Below the pieces are notes generated by a model that was given only the letters and a program-made list of their open reading frames with translations, did not search any database and had not been told where the DNA came from. A program made the position numbers and the translations under genes. Shown here piece by piece: positions 33,811 to 44,957 of a stretch of 64,000 bases of DNA. The stretch lies in NCBI GenBank assembly GCA_029532415.1, contig JAQOTA010000053.1:1488001-1552000 (forward strand), given 5' to 3'. The first letter of the stretch is position 1. Every line of letters begins with the position of its first letter. The stretch comes from Marasmius tenuissimus (taxonomy: Eukaryota; Basidiomycota; Agaricomycetes; Agaricales; Marasmiaceae).

Positions 33811-35652
33811 TTAATCTGCGACCTTTTCATCCGGTTCAAACTCGTGATTGATTTCCGAAATGTGTTTTCTCCTCATGAACCATTGGAAAAGGGGAAGTGT
33901 TATGCATGAGAGGAACACCCATGCAAACAGGATACCAAAGTTGAGTCCGACTACACGAAGAGATAAGCACAAGCGAGCACAAGTGAGTTAGAGCGCAGAC
34001 TCACCATGATTTTTCGTCGAGAACATGATTGTCCGGACGGCTTTGGAGATATTGTAGAAGGGGAAAGCGTATCCGTAGTGGTAGATTCGAGGAAGAACCT
34101 CAATGGGTTGGAAACATACTGAGACGTTTGCTGTGATATCAGGTAAGTCAGTGTCCAGGACTCCAACGAGGGAAAATTGAGGCTCACTGATGATCCATGT
34201 GATCATGAAGAAGGGCATGAACCGCGCAGTGAGAATAGTGATCATCGCTTCAAGTGCGAGCCCGACAGCCAACATCCCGACGTAGTTGACCATCCAGAAG
34301 ATCACGAAGCCACCATCACCGAACCTGAGAAGAGGGGCGGTGTCAGCGCATGGGGAACAGCCAATGAATTTCTGAGAAACTCACTTTCGGGAGAAGTCAA
34401 CTTGGAATGCCTTACTCAACAGGGAGTAGAACAGGGAGAGGAAGAAATATGCAACAGCGGTGGAGCACAATCGCACACGAATGAGCGACCCAGTTGTGAG
34501 ATGTTTTTCCAGTCCGGAGACTTCGCGTGCAGATACACCGATCATCTGGTTGGGGAGGCCACGCCACATAAGCATCTATAGGAACTGATGGGTACTGAAA
34601 GCGGATCAACTTACCACGATGAAGAACGACAAAATCAGCAAGTAGATCAATCCGACAAAAGTGATTGCAGTGGCACTGGATTGATTGGTCAGGACGACTT
34701 CAAGGGATGATCGGCGCTGAACTTACACAGGAACATCGAAAGGTCGAAGGTTGTCAATAGTGTAGCTAATTGGCCTTGTGATCACTTGAGGTGCATTGCT
34801 TAATACGTTCTGAAGATTTGAAGAGCTTGCGGCCTGTCGAGCAAATTGCGAGGCAAATTGTTGAGAAACTGCCTCCAAAACTCCCTGGATCGGGGGTCGT
34901 ATTATCGAGCGGCTGAATTAAGGGTTAGTCATGGATGTCCCCTTCACGCAGTCGGTCTGAGACTCACAATGCATTCTCACTCCTGGCCTCATTGCCATAT
35001 ACGGTGACCGCGGACGACCCGTTGTAGTTAGCGTTGGCAGAGGAAAGTGCAGAATTGAGCGTGTCCGTCGCGGCAGCGTTAACTATGAACGTAATAATGA
35101 ACATATCGGTAAGTATCTCCTCGGTGCGTTGGTCCCAGGCATCGAATATTACTCACTGACTAGGGCCACCCATACTTTCTCGTTCAATACGCTGTTCGCG
35201 ACTTCATCTTTTCCTCCCGGAAAGTCCGAGGCAGGTTTTGCCGTCCAACTGATCTTTGTCGTCGCGGAAGAGGCGATGACGGCCTGTGAGACGGCGTTCC
35301 CGACGGTTGACTGGTCAAAGTCCTGTTATTCGGGGAAAACGATATAGTCAGTACGATGAAGTGTCTACGACATTATAGGCAAACGCACGACAACCCATCC
35401 TTTCAAGCTGTGAGCTGGTGTTTTCCACAAAGCCCCCCAATAAATCGAAAACAAGGCGAAGACAGCTACTGAGATAGCTAGCGTGCCACCTGCAATGATT
35501 TTGAAGTATATCGAGCGCGCTACACGGAGGTTCTTGTCGGTGAAAGATGCGGAGAAGGGTCGTATATGTTCATGGGTCGCAGAAGTTTGCCGGGATGTTG
35601 GAGGTTGTGTTGTGCTGGTCTCGGCCGTGTGGGTTGAGGATGCGTCCGCCAT
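33811..35652 (-). CDS. SNG1: SNG1-like DUF3533 membrane protein
   Basis: Multi-pass plasma-membrane protein of the SNG1/DUF3533 (ABC-2-like) family; yeast Sng1 gives resistance to nitrosoguanidine and is linked to membrane lipid asymmetry. ATG at 35652; cytosolic Thr/Ser-rich N-terminus (ADASSTHTAETSTTQPP). TM1 is IIAGGTLAISVAVFALFSIY with W-G-A-L-W after it, then a large extracytosolic domain (DFDQSTVGNAVSQAVIASS, VNAAATDTLNSALSSANANY). C-terminal membrane block: TAITFVGLIYLLILSFFIVM, RVRLCSTAVAYFFLSLFYSL, FVIFWMVNYVGMLAVGLALE, PFFMITWIISNVSVCFQPIE, FPFYNISKAVRTIMFSTKNH and FGILFAWVFLSCITLPLFQW. Stop TAA at 33813-33811. About eight introns. Confidence 0.83.
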
Positions 35653-36137
35653 GGTAGATAGGAGGTGGAGAAAGAGGTGGAGGAAGCTAAGGCTGGGGGA
35701 ATCATAGGGTTTCTTATATGTATAACCGACGTAGGGCTCAGGGCGGCACGCTATACGGAGATTTTTCGTGCAGGGGGCGGCTACAAGGGGCTCTGGCGGT
35801 TAAATGAGCTCCGAACACCCGATGACGGACGTCGGGATCACGTTTCTCCTTTTTTGGGTTAGATCTTGCCATAAATGGCTAGTACTCGGCACTGACCGAC
35901 GCGAACGCTTTGCTTATGATGTCGGGCTTATTCTAAATTTACCGAGAATTATTCACTCAAGGAGCGACATATGAGAAATTCTTACCAACTGCAATGGCGG
36001 TTGCGACCATGTACGACGTCGACCCGGCAACTCAATTTGAATACAACCTGCAAATGCGGAAAGATAGCATGAATGACATTGACTTCTAAAATGACTCATA
36101 GAACTATATCGTGCATGATAACAACTCCTACCTGAGC
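35653..36137. other. Intergenic region between SNG1-like start and HEM14 stop
   Basis: About 485 bases holding the SNG1-like promoter. Short overlapping ORFs show no family signature. Confidence 0.35.
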
Positions 36138-37762
36138 TCAACGAACGGTACTCCAACGAGCACCAACACGTTTTCCAGATTCAACACAATCACCGACACT
36201 AACACCTCGCACTCCAGCCCCAACGACCTCCAGACGGCCTTGCCAAGAACCTTCCGTTAACGTTACTTCCAACTCCTTCATGCGTTGCAAGTGCCCAGGA
36301 GTAGGGGTCGGTATACACGCAACGTGTTGCCGAGTGCGCGCAATCAGAGGGGTTGGTAATCCGGATGATCTAAGATGGGTGTTTAGCTGCGCAAGAATGT
36401 TTTCCATCGCAACATGGCGTGGAGTGGTCGGATGCGGTCCGCCCATCATCACGGTTAATTTCGTGAAACACGATCGCGAAACCTCCGGCAGGTCCTGAAT
36501 CGATAACGCAGAGGAGTCGAATACCACTCCCAATATTCCCGGGTTGGCTTCTGAGTAATCCGCACGAGGGCGAGGTATAAGGTACCCAAACCCAGAGGGA
36601 TGAATTGCCGTCTGGTTTTGAGTAAGGGGAAATACGAGGTTGATCACAGTGACTGATGAATAGGGATTGGCAGTCAGATGTGGTACTGAATTCGGTGACG
36701 GTAAGATCGAATCGAGGATGGGGAGGGGAAGTGCAGAAGCCACAAAATCAGGCTGTATGATTTGATTGTCACTAGTTCTGACCTATGGCGTCCACAACAA
36801 CGTCAAGTCAATTCAACGGGTAAATTCAGTTATATATAGCTGCTGACGTACCTGAATGAGGCCTCCCGCCATACCGAGCTGTTCCACACTAGTGTCCGCG
36901 AGTAAACGCACGTTAGGTTGTTTTTGAAGATAACTAACGAGGGCATCTGTGATTGTACCCAACCCATCCTTGAATGAGAAAACCGAGATGTCTTTCACCA
37001 GGTCTGGCACATCTCCAGTATTGTAGTCCTCTAGCGGTGGGCTGGTTTTGGAAGGCAGGACCATTCCTCGGACTACACTTCCCAAACCACGTTCTTCGGC
37101 ATTCCACAATAACGGAAAGGCAGCACGAACACTCAGCTTCCGCGAGTCAGCAGCGTAGATTCCATGCACCAGCGCGCTCCCGAAAGTACGCGCAAATGAT
37201 GGGCCAAAGCGACGACTCATAAAGGAATCAAATGATTCGTCTTGGATGCCCGCGGGCCTGTTACCCCACTTGAAGGGCTCTCGAAGTACATTTGGAAGGA
37301 GAAGATCTCGCACGGGAGATGTGAATATCGATGTTAATGACGAGGGAAGTGGAATGAGTCCTCGATCTTGTACCTCTGGCAGGTAGAGAAACCTATTCTT
37401 CGCGGCCGGTGATGTCTTTGGCGTCGTCACAAGTGATTCCTTTAGGCCTAGGAGGTTGATCTAACCTTCAACAGATCCTGAGTGAGTAAAAGATGACCAA
37501 ACACCACAACATCGGGACGCACCAGCTCTAAAACTGCGTTGGAGTTCGGCTTCAGCGTCCTGGGACCTGACTCCAAAACGATTTGTGCTGAACCACCCTC
37601 CGGGTGAGTCACTTCGACGCGTTCACTGTATACCCAGCCTCCAAGTCTTGGGTTCTTCTCCAGAACGGTGATCAATGCTTCAGGGTAACGTCGAGAAAGA
37701 TGAAACGCGGAGGAGAGGCCTGTCAAACCGCCTCCCAGAACGGCTATGTGTCGGCGGTGCAT
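36138..37762 (-). CDS. HEM14: Protoporphyrinogen oxidase
   Basis: FAD enzyme that oxidises protoporphyrinogen IX in haem synthesis, normally on the inner mitochondrial membrane. ATG at 37762: MHRRHIAVLGGGLTGLSSAF places the dinucleotide-binding GxGxxG at residue 10, and LEKNPRLGGWVYSERVE follows with the GG motif. A first intron restores AVLELINLLGLKESLVTTPK. Further motifs are RFLYLPEVQDRGLIPLPSSL, SFDSFMSRRFGPSFARTFGS, ALVHGIYAADSRKLSVRAAF, FSFKDGLGTITDALVSYLQK, HPSGFGYLIPRPRADYSEAN and the C-terminal FAD-contact GVSVGDCVESGKRV. Stop TGA at 36140-36138. There is no long N-terminal presequence, as in yeast Hem14. Three or four introns. Confidence 0.88.
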
Positions 37763-38484
37763 CTTTTACGAGGTGGGGTAGGAAAGGGTTGAAAAACCAC
37801 CTAATTGGAAGCTAATATGAAGATGATGTACCACTCTTCTTTCCCTAAAGGCAGTCCTTAGCACTCCGTGTCACCGCTCCGTACCACTCCGGTACAACTG
37901 GGCTTTTCTGACCGTGTTTGACGGGATCCGGGTCGTGTCTAGTCGCACCCAGCCTGTGTCCAAAGTCAAGCTTGCTCGTGGATGAGAGAGAAGCACAAAG
38001 AGCGAAGTAATTCGACAGAGATTGGGATCCTGTTCGAACCAGACCGATGGTGGTAACGGTTAGAGATGTGACGGTAAACAAGCGTCCACACGAGCCCACA
38101 ATTTGCGGCTCCGACGTCAGCTTCGATGTCATTCGGAATATGCACATTTTGGAGGTCGCTGCAGTAGTATACACGTTCAAATGAGCAAAATAAAGTTGAC
38201 TACACGCAAATGGTAACTAAGAGTAGCTTGTACAGAATGGTCGTCGCAGAAAAGAATTATCGTTCGGAAACACCAATAGTAGCCTGTAGGAAGAATGAAA
38301 AGACATTCATAACCCTGCCGACAATAAATCACAGCCCAAAACAATCGGGGAGGAGGTATCTTGCATATAAGATGCTATCCGAGGAGTCTGGAAAAGGGAG
38401 GTAAAGGTTAGCTTCTCATGGGATGACGGGCCTGAGGAACGAACCAGAAGACTAAGAAAGTGCGAGCGATATCCGGTGCTTCAT
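37763..38484. other. Intergenic region, no gene supported
   Basis: About 720 bases. The minus-strand ORF 37845-38180 (ending SAKDCL) has no recognised domain and is probably chance. It must contain the HEM14 promoter. Confidence 0.35.
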
Positions 38485-39368
38485 TCACGATGATTTTCCT
38501 TCCATGGCTTGCTCTACCAACTCACCAACCCATCTTTCAAACTTTTCCTGGTCCATAGTTCCTTGGTCGTCGAAGAAAGCGTTGTATTCCTTGACACCTT
38601 GTGTTTTGCCTTTGGCTAGGAGAGATTTACCACCACTTGTCGATCGAACATATGTTATGGCAACCTCGTATGCTGGTGGTTTGGTGCCCTTGACTGGTTG
38701 TGTCCGTGAGGAAAGAGTAATCCTCTCTGATTCAATCTATCCGTACTTTGATCAGAATGCTGCGTTGTAGGAGACTGCACACGACATGACATACCCTTCT
38801 TGAGAGAGTTTTCCTCTTCCCTGAATACACGTTATCACCTTCCACAAAGTAGGCGTATAGGGTTTGGATCGTTGTGAGCAGGAAGTATCTATGACGAGTC
38901 AAGAACTGCGCCGACATGAGGCTGGCAAACACTCACAAAATCAGCCCTGCCCAAACAACAGGCTTCGACTGCTCAAAGTCGACCTTGTACCCATATAACG
39001 CTGTCCCACCAGCGATGAAGACACTCGCCCACCCAAGCCCCAGCCTAACATCCGTATGCAGGTATATCTGATTGAACAGCTCGGGTCGCGACAAATACTG
39101 CAGGGAAATGAAATGCGATTAGGTCTAGGGAGTCACACCACCGTATTAAAGGGATACTGACACGCTTCACTGCATCGTCACAGGCATTTTTCAGCTCCGT
39201 AGCGTTCGCATTGTTGACCTTGACTTCTTCTCGCTCTTCGGGAGGTACAACTATGCTGAGAGGTCCGACTGGTCGGTCAGGAGAACCTGGCGAGGAAGTC
39301 GAGGAAGTACGAGTTGGACTGGGTGTCCTGGCACTGAGTCCATTTTCTGCCTTTTTTGCGCGAGCCAT
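38485..39368 (-). CDS. SPC2: Signal peptidase complex subunit 2
   Basis: Non-catalytic subunit of the ER signal peptidase that aids contact with the translocon. ATG at 39368; a disordered Ser/Pro-rich cytosolic N-terminus (SPTRTSSTSSPGSPDRP) precedes VKVNNANATELKNACDDAVK. Two membrane segments follow, as in the family: LGLGWASVFIAGGTALYGYK and PVVWAGLILYFLLTTIQTLY, with VDFEQSK between them. The C-terminal cytosolic domain reads YFVEGDNVYSGKRK, then TKPPAYEVAITYVRSTSGGK and EYNAFFDDQGTMDQEKFERW, ending AMEGKSS before TGA at 38487-38485. Four or five short introns. Confidence 0.88.
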
Positions 39369-39479
39369 GAGGAATAAGATATCTCGTTATGAAGACAACG
39401 AGGAGAAAGCAAGGGAGGGGGAGGAGGTAGGAGGCAAGGATGGGGACGTGGTCGTTGAAAGTGACACGTGAGCAGAAAT

Positions 39480-41050
39480 GCCGCTTAGATTGCCGTCGCA
39501 GTGCTTCAACTGCTTCAACTTGCTCAACGACGTCCTGATCACTGTCAGAGGACGGAACTCCTCAGGATCGGTTGCCTCTAGTTACTCAAGGATTCAAAAT
39601 CAAGAGTTGGGTTCATATTCTCAGTATTTATCTACTGGGATTCACAACATGACTCAAAGATGACGACCATCTATTCGAGGGCAACCGTTTTGAGTCTAAG
39701 TAAGGGGTGGCATTCTGCTTTTGTCGTAGTCCTCGAGGCATCCCAGGACCTCGGCTTCGGGCTCGATGTGTAGGGCGGGAATGCTTGCATACTCGGGGAC
39801 GTACTCGTGTATCTTGGATTCTACAAAAGGGAAACATGACGGCGTACACGGCGCTTGGCTCTGAGGTTTTCGCTACCCTGGATACTGGAGTGTCCACGGG
39901 AACAGTAGATCAAGCTTTTTGAGGAGGCGTGTGCATCCAGCCAGACGTAATCATCTAGACCTGTAACTGATCCTTCAATGACGATGGTAAGCATGTATTG
40001 AGAACCTTGACCTTGCCATACATTTACACGGAACCGACAGAAAAAATAAGGAGCTCACCTCGATAAACCTCCATGCGAGTAACCATCGGTAGTAATGCCT
40101 AGATCTATCTTTTTATGTGATCGGACGTGCACCGAGTACACTGACGAGGCGACATTTGTGAAGTGCGTGAGCGTCGTGCACAAATTATGACTGTCGGCGC
40201 GTAGGACTTGTTTCGACCTTACGAATCGCTGATGAGAATGCGTGTATTCTTCGTTACTCCGACTAAAGATGGTCTCTGCTGGCGTGTGTGGTTCGAAGCG
40301 ATGCTGACTGGCCGCCAAAATATCTTGACGTCTGGTATCTCAAAGATTTGAAGTATCGGGCTGACAGCATTTCTGCTTGAGGTCAGATAAAGGTAGTACC
40401 AGAATGCCTGTATAAAGGTGCTGTATTCGAGGAATCCGAGTAAATGATTGAGGTAGATCGACAAAAGAGACATACGCGAGTCGAGAAGCGTAAGGGCAAG
40501 ATAGGGTGACAGCAACTTGGAACGCATCGCATGAGACCGTCTTCATATCACGTTCATTGTACGTTAAAGGGGAATCAGGGGGGTCTATGGTGAACAAAGC
40601 AGGGTGTGGTACACATACCTCGCGTGATTCAGTACTTCAATAGCTTCATGGTGAGCTTGCACTTGAGACGATGAACGGCGTCTACGCAGGTACCGAATAT
40701 TCACGTGGAACAGACCTTTCACGAGATTCGCGATTCTGATACTTTGTGCACGCGTCAATTTGCATCTCGACGTGCTGGAATCTCGAGCTCAAAGGAGGTA
40801 GCATTCAGACTGAGAGTTATTGTAGTCGATAGAGGTCTTCAAGGACAGCCCAGCACATGTCCTCGTTCGCCAAATTGCACTGCAGAGAAAAAGTCTATTG
40901 GAGTTAACGGTATCTCATATAAGAAGTATCTGAGAGAACACTCACCGAATCGGCCCTGATTCAGTTGCGGGAGTACCTATGCTTCGATATTTGAATGCGA
41001 CAATATGGCAATCACAGTCTAGTCAGTCGACATACTGACCTATTGACTGT
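39480..41050. other. Region with unresolved minus-strand coding potential
   Basis: About 1.6 kb between SPC2 and the STB6-like gene. On the minus strand several open pieces could be exons (RAQSIRIANLVKGLFHVNIR near 40690-40750; FVDLPQSFTRIPRIQHLYTG near 40420-40480; EYVPEYASIPALHIEPEAEV near 39760-39830), but stops intervene and I could not splice them into one protein or name a family. It may be a decayed or unrecognised gene. Confidence 0.3.
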
Positions 41051-41163
41051 GTATCCTTGCGGAGTTCCCTAGCGTTAGAAAGAACCATGCCAGAAGGAGA
41101 CAAGATGGTGGGAGAAAGGAGAAAGAGCTTAAACTCAAGCGTATTGCCGGATTCGGATTTCCC

Positions 41164-44100
41164 ATGCTTCATCCTGCCTCAGGCTCCCAAGGTATCGAGC
41201 TCAACGGTTTCCAGCTATACGCAGTCCAGCGATGGGCTCTACAACGACGGCCAAGGCCATTTCTTGTGGTGCATACCGGGGACCCAGCTCATCGAATCCA
41301 CGTCGTCGACACTGAGGATGACAGCGATGACAAGGCCAACATTCATGCAAGACCAAAGGATACCCCTCATGGAACCATTATGGTTACTTCGCTCGCCCAT
41401 TTTCCTTCCGACTATACTATTCTCTTAATTCCCAATGGTGACTTCAACGACAGAGTTAGAGATGAACTCTATAGGAATATGGTCTTGCAGAGGCTCGGAC
41501 TCAGTGGCCGTAGTGCTCTCACTCTTCAGGTGCCCAGCGATGCTACGAAACAGCGTTTCGTAACCGCATATCACCTTCCAGAATCGACAAAGTCCGACGA
41601 ATCATTCACCCCTTCAGTTCTGGAACTCATTAGACAGGTGCAGGCTGCCTTGGTGGTATTTGGGGCGTATGGGGGGCCTATAGACGGATTGCTCTGTGAC
41701 CAGACGACTACAGGCATCCGTACATGGCTACATGAGGCAGGAGGGACTGTGAAGGGGCTGGAAACGACGGGTACAGCAGCACGAACAGCGACAGCAGACC
41801 CTCCGACAGTGGCTGCACTGTTGAGCCTGGTTCTTGCCGTCAGAAATAGACTGGCTGGACTATCACCTCACAACCAAGTTCCCAAAGACCCTTTCTTAGA
41901 ACCAGAAACATTCATCCAAGCTATTCGAAGACATATTTCAGCTCCAAGCGAGAACGTGAAGCCTCAGCACTCCCATACATATTCATTACCCAACGTACCG
42001 ACACTCAACTCTCTCTCTGTTACCACATTTTCTTCGAAGGCTACGACCCCTACGACGCCTAGCGCTACACCGCAGATTCCGCCTTCATTCCCTGCGACAG
42101 CTGCACCGTCATATTTGAACCGTTATCTCGTGCGGTCAATCTTCACAACCTACGACACGAAGATACCTAAATCGAGAGGGACATACTACCGCGAACGACT
42201 GGGAGAACACGAGAAAGAGAAAGAATCACCACTCGCAGCGCTACATCTGAGTACACTGGCCGCTCTGTCTGGTGCGCACGGCCCACAATCGGTCCTAGTC
42301 GCAACTGTAGATTTGACGGAACTGGTGCACAGCGTTGTTGGTCGGAATCGGTTGAAGGAGAAGGAGAAGGACAAAGAGAAGGAAAAGGACAAGGACAAGG
42401 AGAAGGGGAAAGACAAAGAGAGGGAGAAAGAGAGGGAGAGGGAGAGGGAACGAGACAAGGAACGCGCCGCACTTGATAGTGATGATCCTCTTGTACCCTC
42501 GCAATCGCCCTCTTCCAGTAATCCCGTACGTTCCTCGGGGTCTCCTGACACACCAACAACACCTGTGCCTCACATCTCGCCTTCCACATCTAAAGCTCCC
42601 AAGTTTAGACCCCCGAAACCGAAATCAAAGGCATCCAAAGACACAGAAGTTACGGGTGTGGCTGGTACTTTACGTGGGCTGTGGAGTGGTAATATCTCTG
42701 CTGTCATTCGACTCAGGGAAAGGTTGCGGGAAAGGGGGACGGAGAGGCCGAGTAACGGTCATAGCGGTCCTGTTGGTGCTGGCGCAGCAGAGAAGAAAGG
42801 AATATGGAGTGACGGTGACACAGATGTCAATTATGATTCGCTGAGGTCGTATCGAGCGCCCCGTATGAGTCGAAGAGGTAGTCTTCAGGAAAAGTCGGAC
42901 GGCAGGAGCACTGAAGACGAAGGGTACGGAAACGGGGATTCCTTTGGATCTCGCTGGGCGAAGGGTACTGAAACGTTGAGCAACGTTCGGGACAAGATCG
43001 AGAGTTGGACTGGGTATGTGTCTCATCTTCTTTGTGCTTCACTTCTCCTAATCTTATGCACAAGGCTCAACAAGATCGATGCGAAACTCGCTAAACGGAA
43101 GGCTCACACTCACCATTCCAACGCATCAACGTCTACTGCGAACATTGTGGACCTCTCACCGACGACGGCTACCCCAGGCGGTTCATTCAACTCGCGGAAG
43201 CCTAACCGTATATCCCTACCCGCACGCTCTCTCATCCCGGCATTTGGTGACAACAGCCCATCTCAGGTTGCTAGTCCTGCCGTAACGCCGTTGCTACCTG
43301 CCTTTGGCGAAGCAGATCCTGACGACGAAGAATTGTTCTTGAGCAGTGGCCAGGTCTCACCTGTATCGGACGATCCGAGGACACCCAAGTCTTTTGGGAT
43401 GCTAGGTGGAGGTGGAATATCATCGAAAGCACAATGGGCTCGGGCACTTGAAAAGAACGCGTTTGGGAATTTGAACTTGAGCCCACCATCGGTGAAGAAG
43501 AGCGCCAGTGGGAACGAATCGGTTGTTTCGGGGAGTAGTATCTCAAGTGCGAAGTATGCCGGCTTGGCGGCGGGTGTTGGTGTGGGTGGACGGAATGGCG
43601 TTGGTATGGGGAAGAGGCCGTGGGGGAATCGACTTCATCTGACGAACCAGCGGGTAACGAGCTGGTCCGACCCCGTCAGTGCCCGTGGTAAACCTGAAGA
43701 GGAGGGAGTTGGAAACGAGTGGCAGGAGAGTGGCGATGATATACTCAGTGATTTGGCTAGCGGCGACAGTGAGGTAATAACGAGGCGAAGTAGAAGGGAG
43801 CCCTCTCTAGAGTCGACGAAGATTCATGTTAGAGTCGTCAACGAAGATGGAGGCTCCGTCGAGAACTTGGAAGAGTTTCATGAGACACCTTCCGTTAAGA
43901 AAAAAGTAGCTCATGGACCCAGAAGGTGTGTTGTGTCCCGACTCCCTACTCATCCCGGAGAGCTCCGAAGCCAACTTCATGTACAGGCGACGAAGCTTCC
44001 ATTCTCTTTCGACGTTTCAAGAAGGAGAGATAAGAATACTCCCGCTTGAAAGGATGCGAATTGATGTCGAGCTTGCGGGGTACTATCTCATCACTCGTAG

Positions 44101-44862
44101 GAGGGAGCAACATCTGAGGAATGTCGTAGCCACCCTTCAGGTATGTTTTGGTCTCTCGCATCGACGCTTGCTGCTCACCTACGCACTCAGGTTCTGACCA
44201 ACCGACTGTCATCTACCAACGCCCATCTACGCACCCACTATGAGAACCACATCGCCGATTTATCTTTACTAGACTCAAGGAGGAAGGTCATTGCAGAGAT
44301 AGAGGCCGACCACGAGGGAACCGTTCCCAAGATCACACAAGCTACGAATACTCTCAAATACGAGGGACAGCAGTTCTTGATGGAGGAGATATGGCGACCT
44401 ACCGCTACCTCACGAAACCAAGTTTATGAATACCGCGGGAAAATATTCGGAACAGGCGGGGGAAGGAGACTGCCTCCTGGTGTCCATGGCGCGCACGGGG
44501 CTTTCAACCGGCTTCAGTGGACACTCGATGGGAACGAGAGACTGGTTGACGTCTATGGTAGGACGGAGAGTGAGGCTGAGGAAGAAGAACAGACGGATGC
44601 TTTGGGGGAGTTCAGACGAAGAAGCGTTGAGGAAGATGAGGAAATCGACGTTGTGGAGCATCCTGGGATCAAGCCTATGTGGTTACTTAGATTCTTCACG
44701 CGGTGGTGGGCTGTGTGGGGTCGAACGGCGGCGACTCCTCCGGGTTCCTCAGAGACCGCACCGAAGGAATCCAAGGTCGAAACAATCTCTCCAGCAGATA
44801 CCAATGGAAATCTGATGAAACCCCCTCCTTTACCTATCCCAGAAAAGGCTAAGTCACTTTAA
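41164..44862 (+). CDS. STB6-like (Sin3-binding) protein
   Basis: Large, mostly disordered protein with an STB6-like N-terminal domain; yeast Stb2/Stb6 are linked to the Sin3 corepressor and cytosolic catalytic complexes. First motifs: GIELNGFQLYAVQRWALQRR, PFLVVHTGDPAHRIHVV, then AYGGPIDGLLCDQTTTGIRT, PFLEPETFIQAIRRHI, LNRYLVRSIFTTYDTKIPKS. A Lys/Glu/Asp repeat sits near residues 400-440. Predicted exons: 41164-43013, 43065 to about 43924, about 43962-44140, and 44192-44862. The first intron (43014-43064) is 51 nt, a multiple of three without stop, so an unspliced ORF of 961 codons reads through it. C-terminal coiled region: VLTNRLSSTNAHLRTHYENH. The true start may lie in an upstream exon, since the frame is open to about 41060. 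Confidence 0.7.
42353..42465 (+). repeat. Degenerate Lys/Glu/Asp-coding low-complexity tract
   Basis: Purine-only repeat of GAGAAGGACAAAGAGAAGG-like units within the STB6-like ORF, encoding alternating K, E, D and R residues (KEKEKDKEKEKDKDKEKGKD). Likely a charged single helix or disordered linker; prone to length change. Confidence 0.8.
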
Positions 44863-44957
44863 CATATTTATCCCTTTGATTATTTCGCTCTGTGATGTTG
44901 ATTGCTCTCGTTCCTGGACCTACTATAATAATGTAAATTAGATCTAACTATAGCGAC

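Noticed and set aside
38010..38110. T-loop-like GGTTCGAAC on the minus strand, considered as tRNA
   Set aside because: No matching acceptor, D-arm or anticodon stem around it; the stem flanking the loop has only about four pairs.
42167..42589. Long minus-strand ORFs opposite the STB6-like gene (Leu/Phe/Ser-rich)
   Set aside because: They are mirror images of the purine-rich Lys/Glu coding tract on the plus strand; hydrophobic repeats such as SLSLSFSFS arise from its complement.
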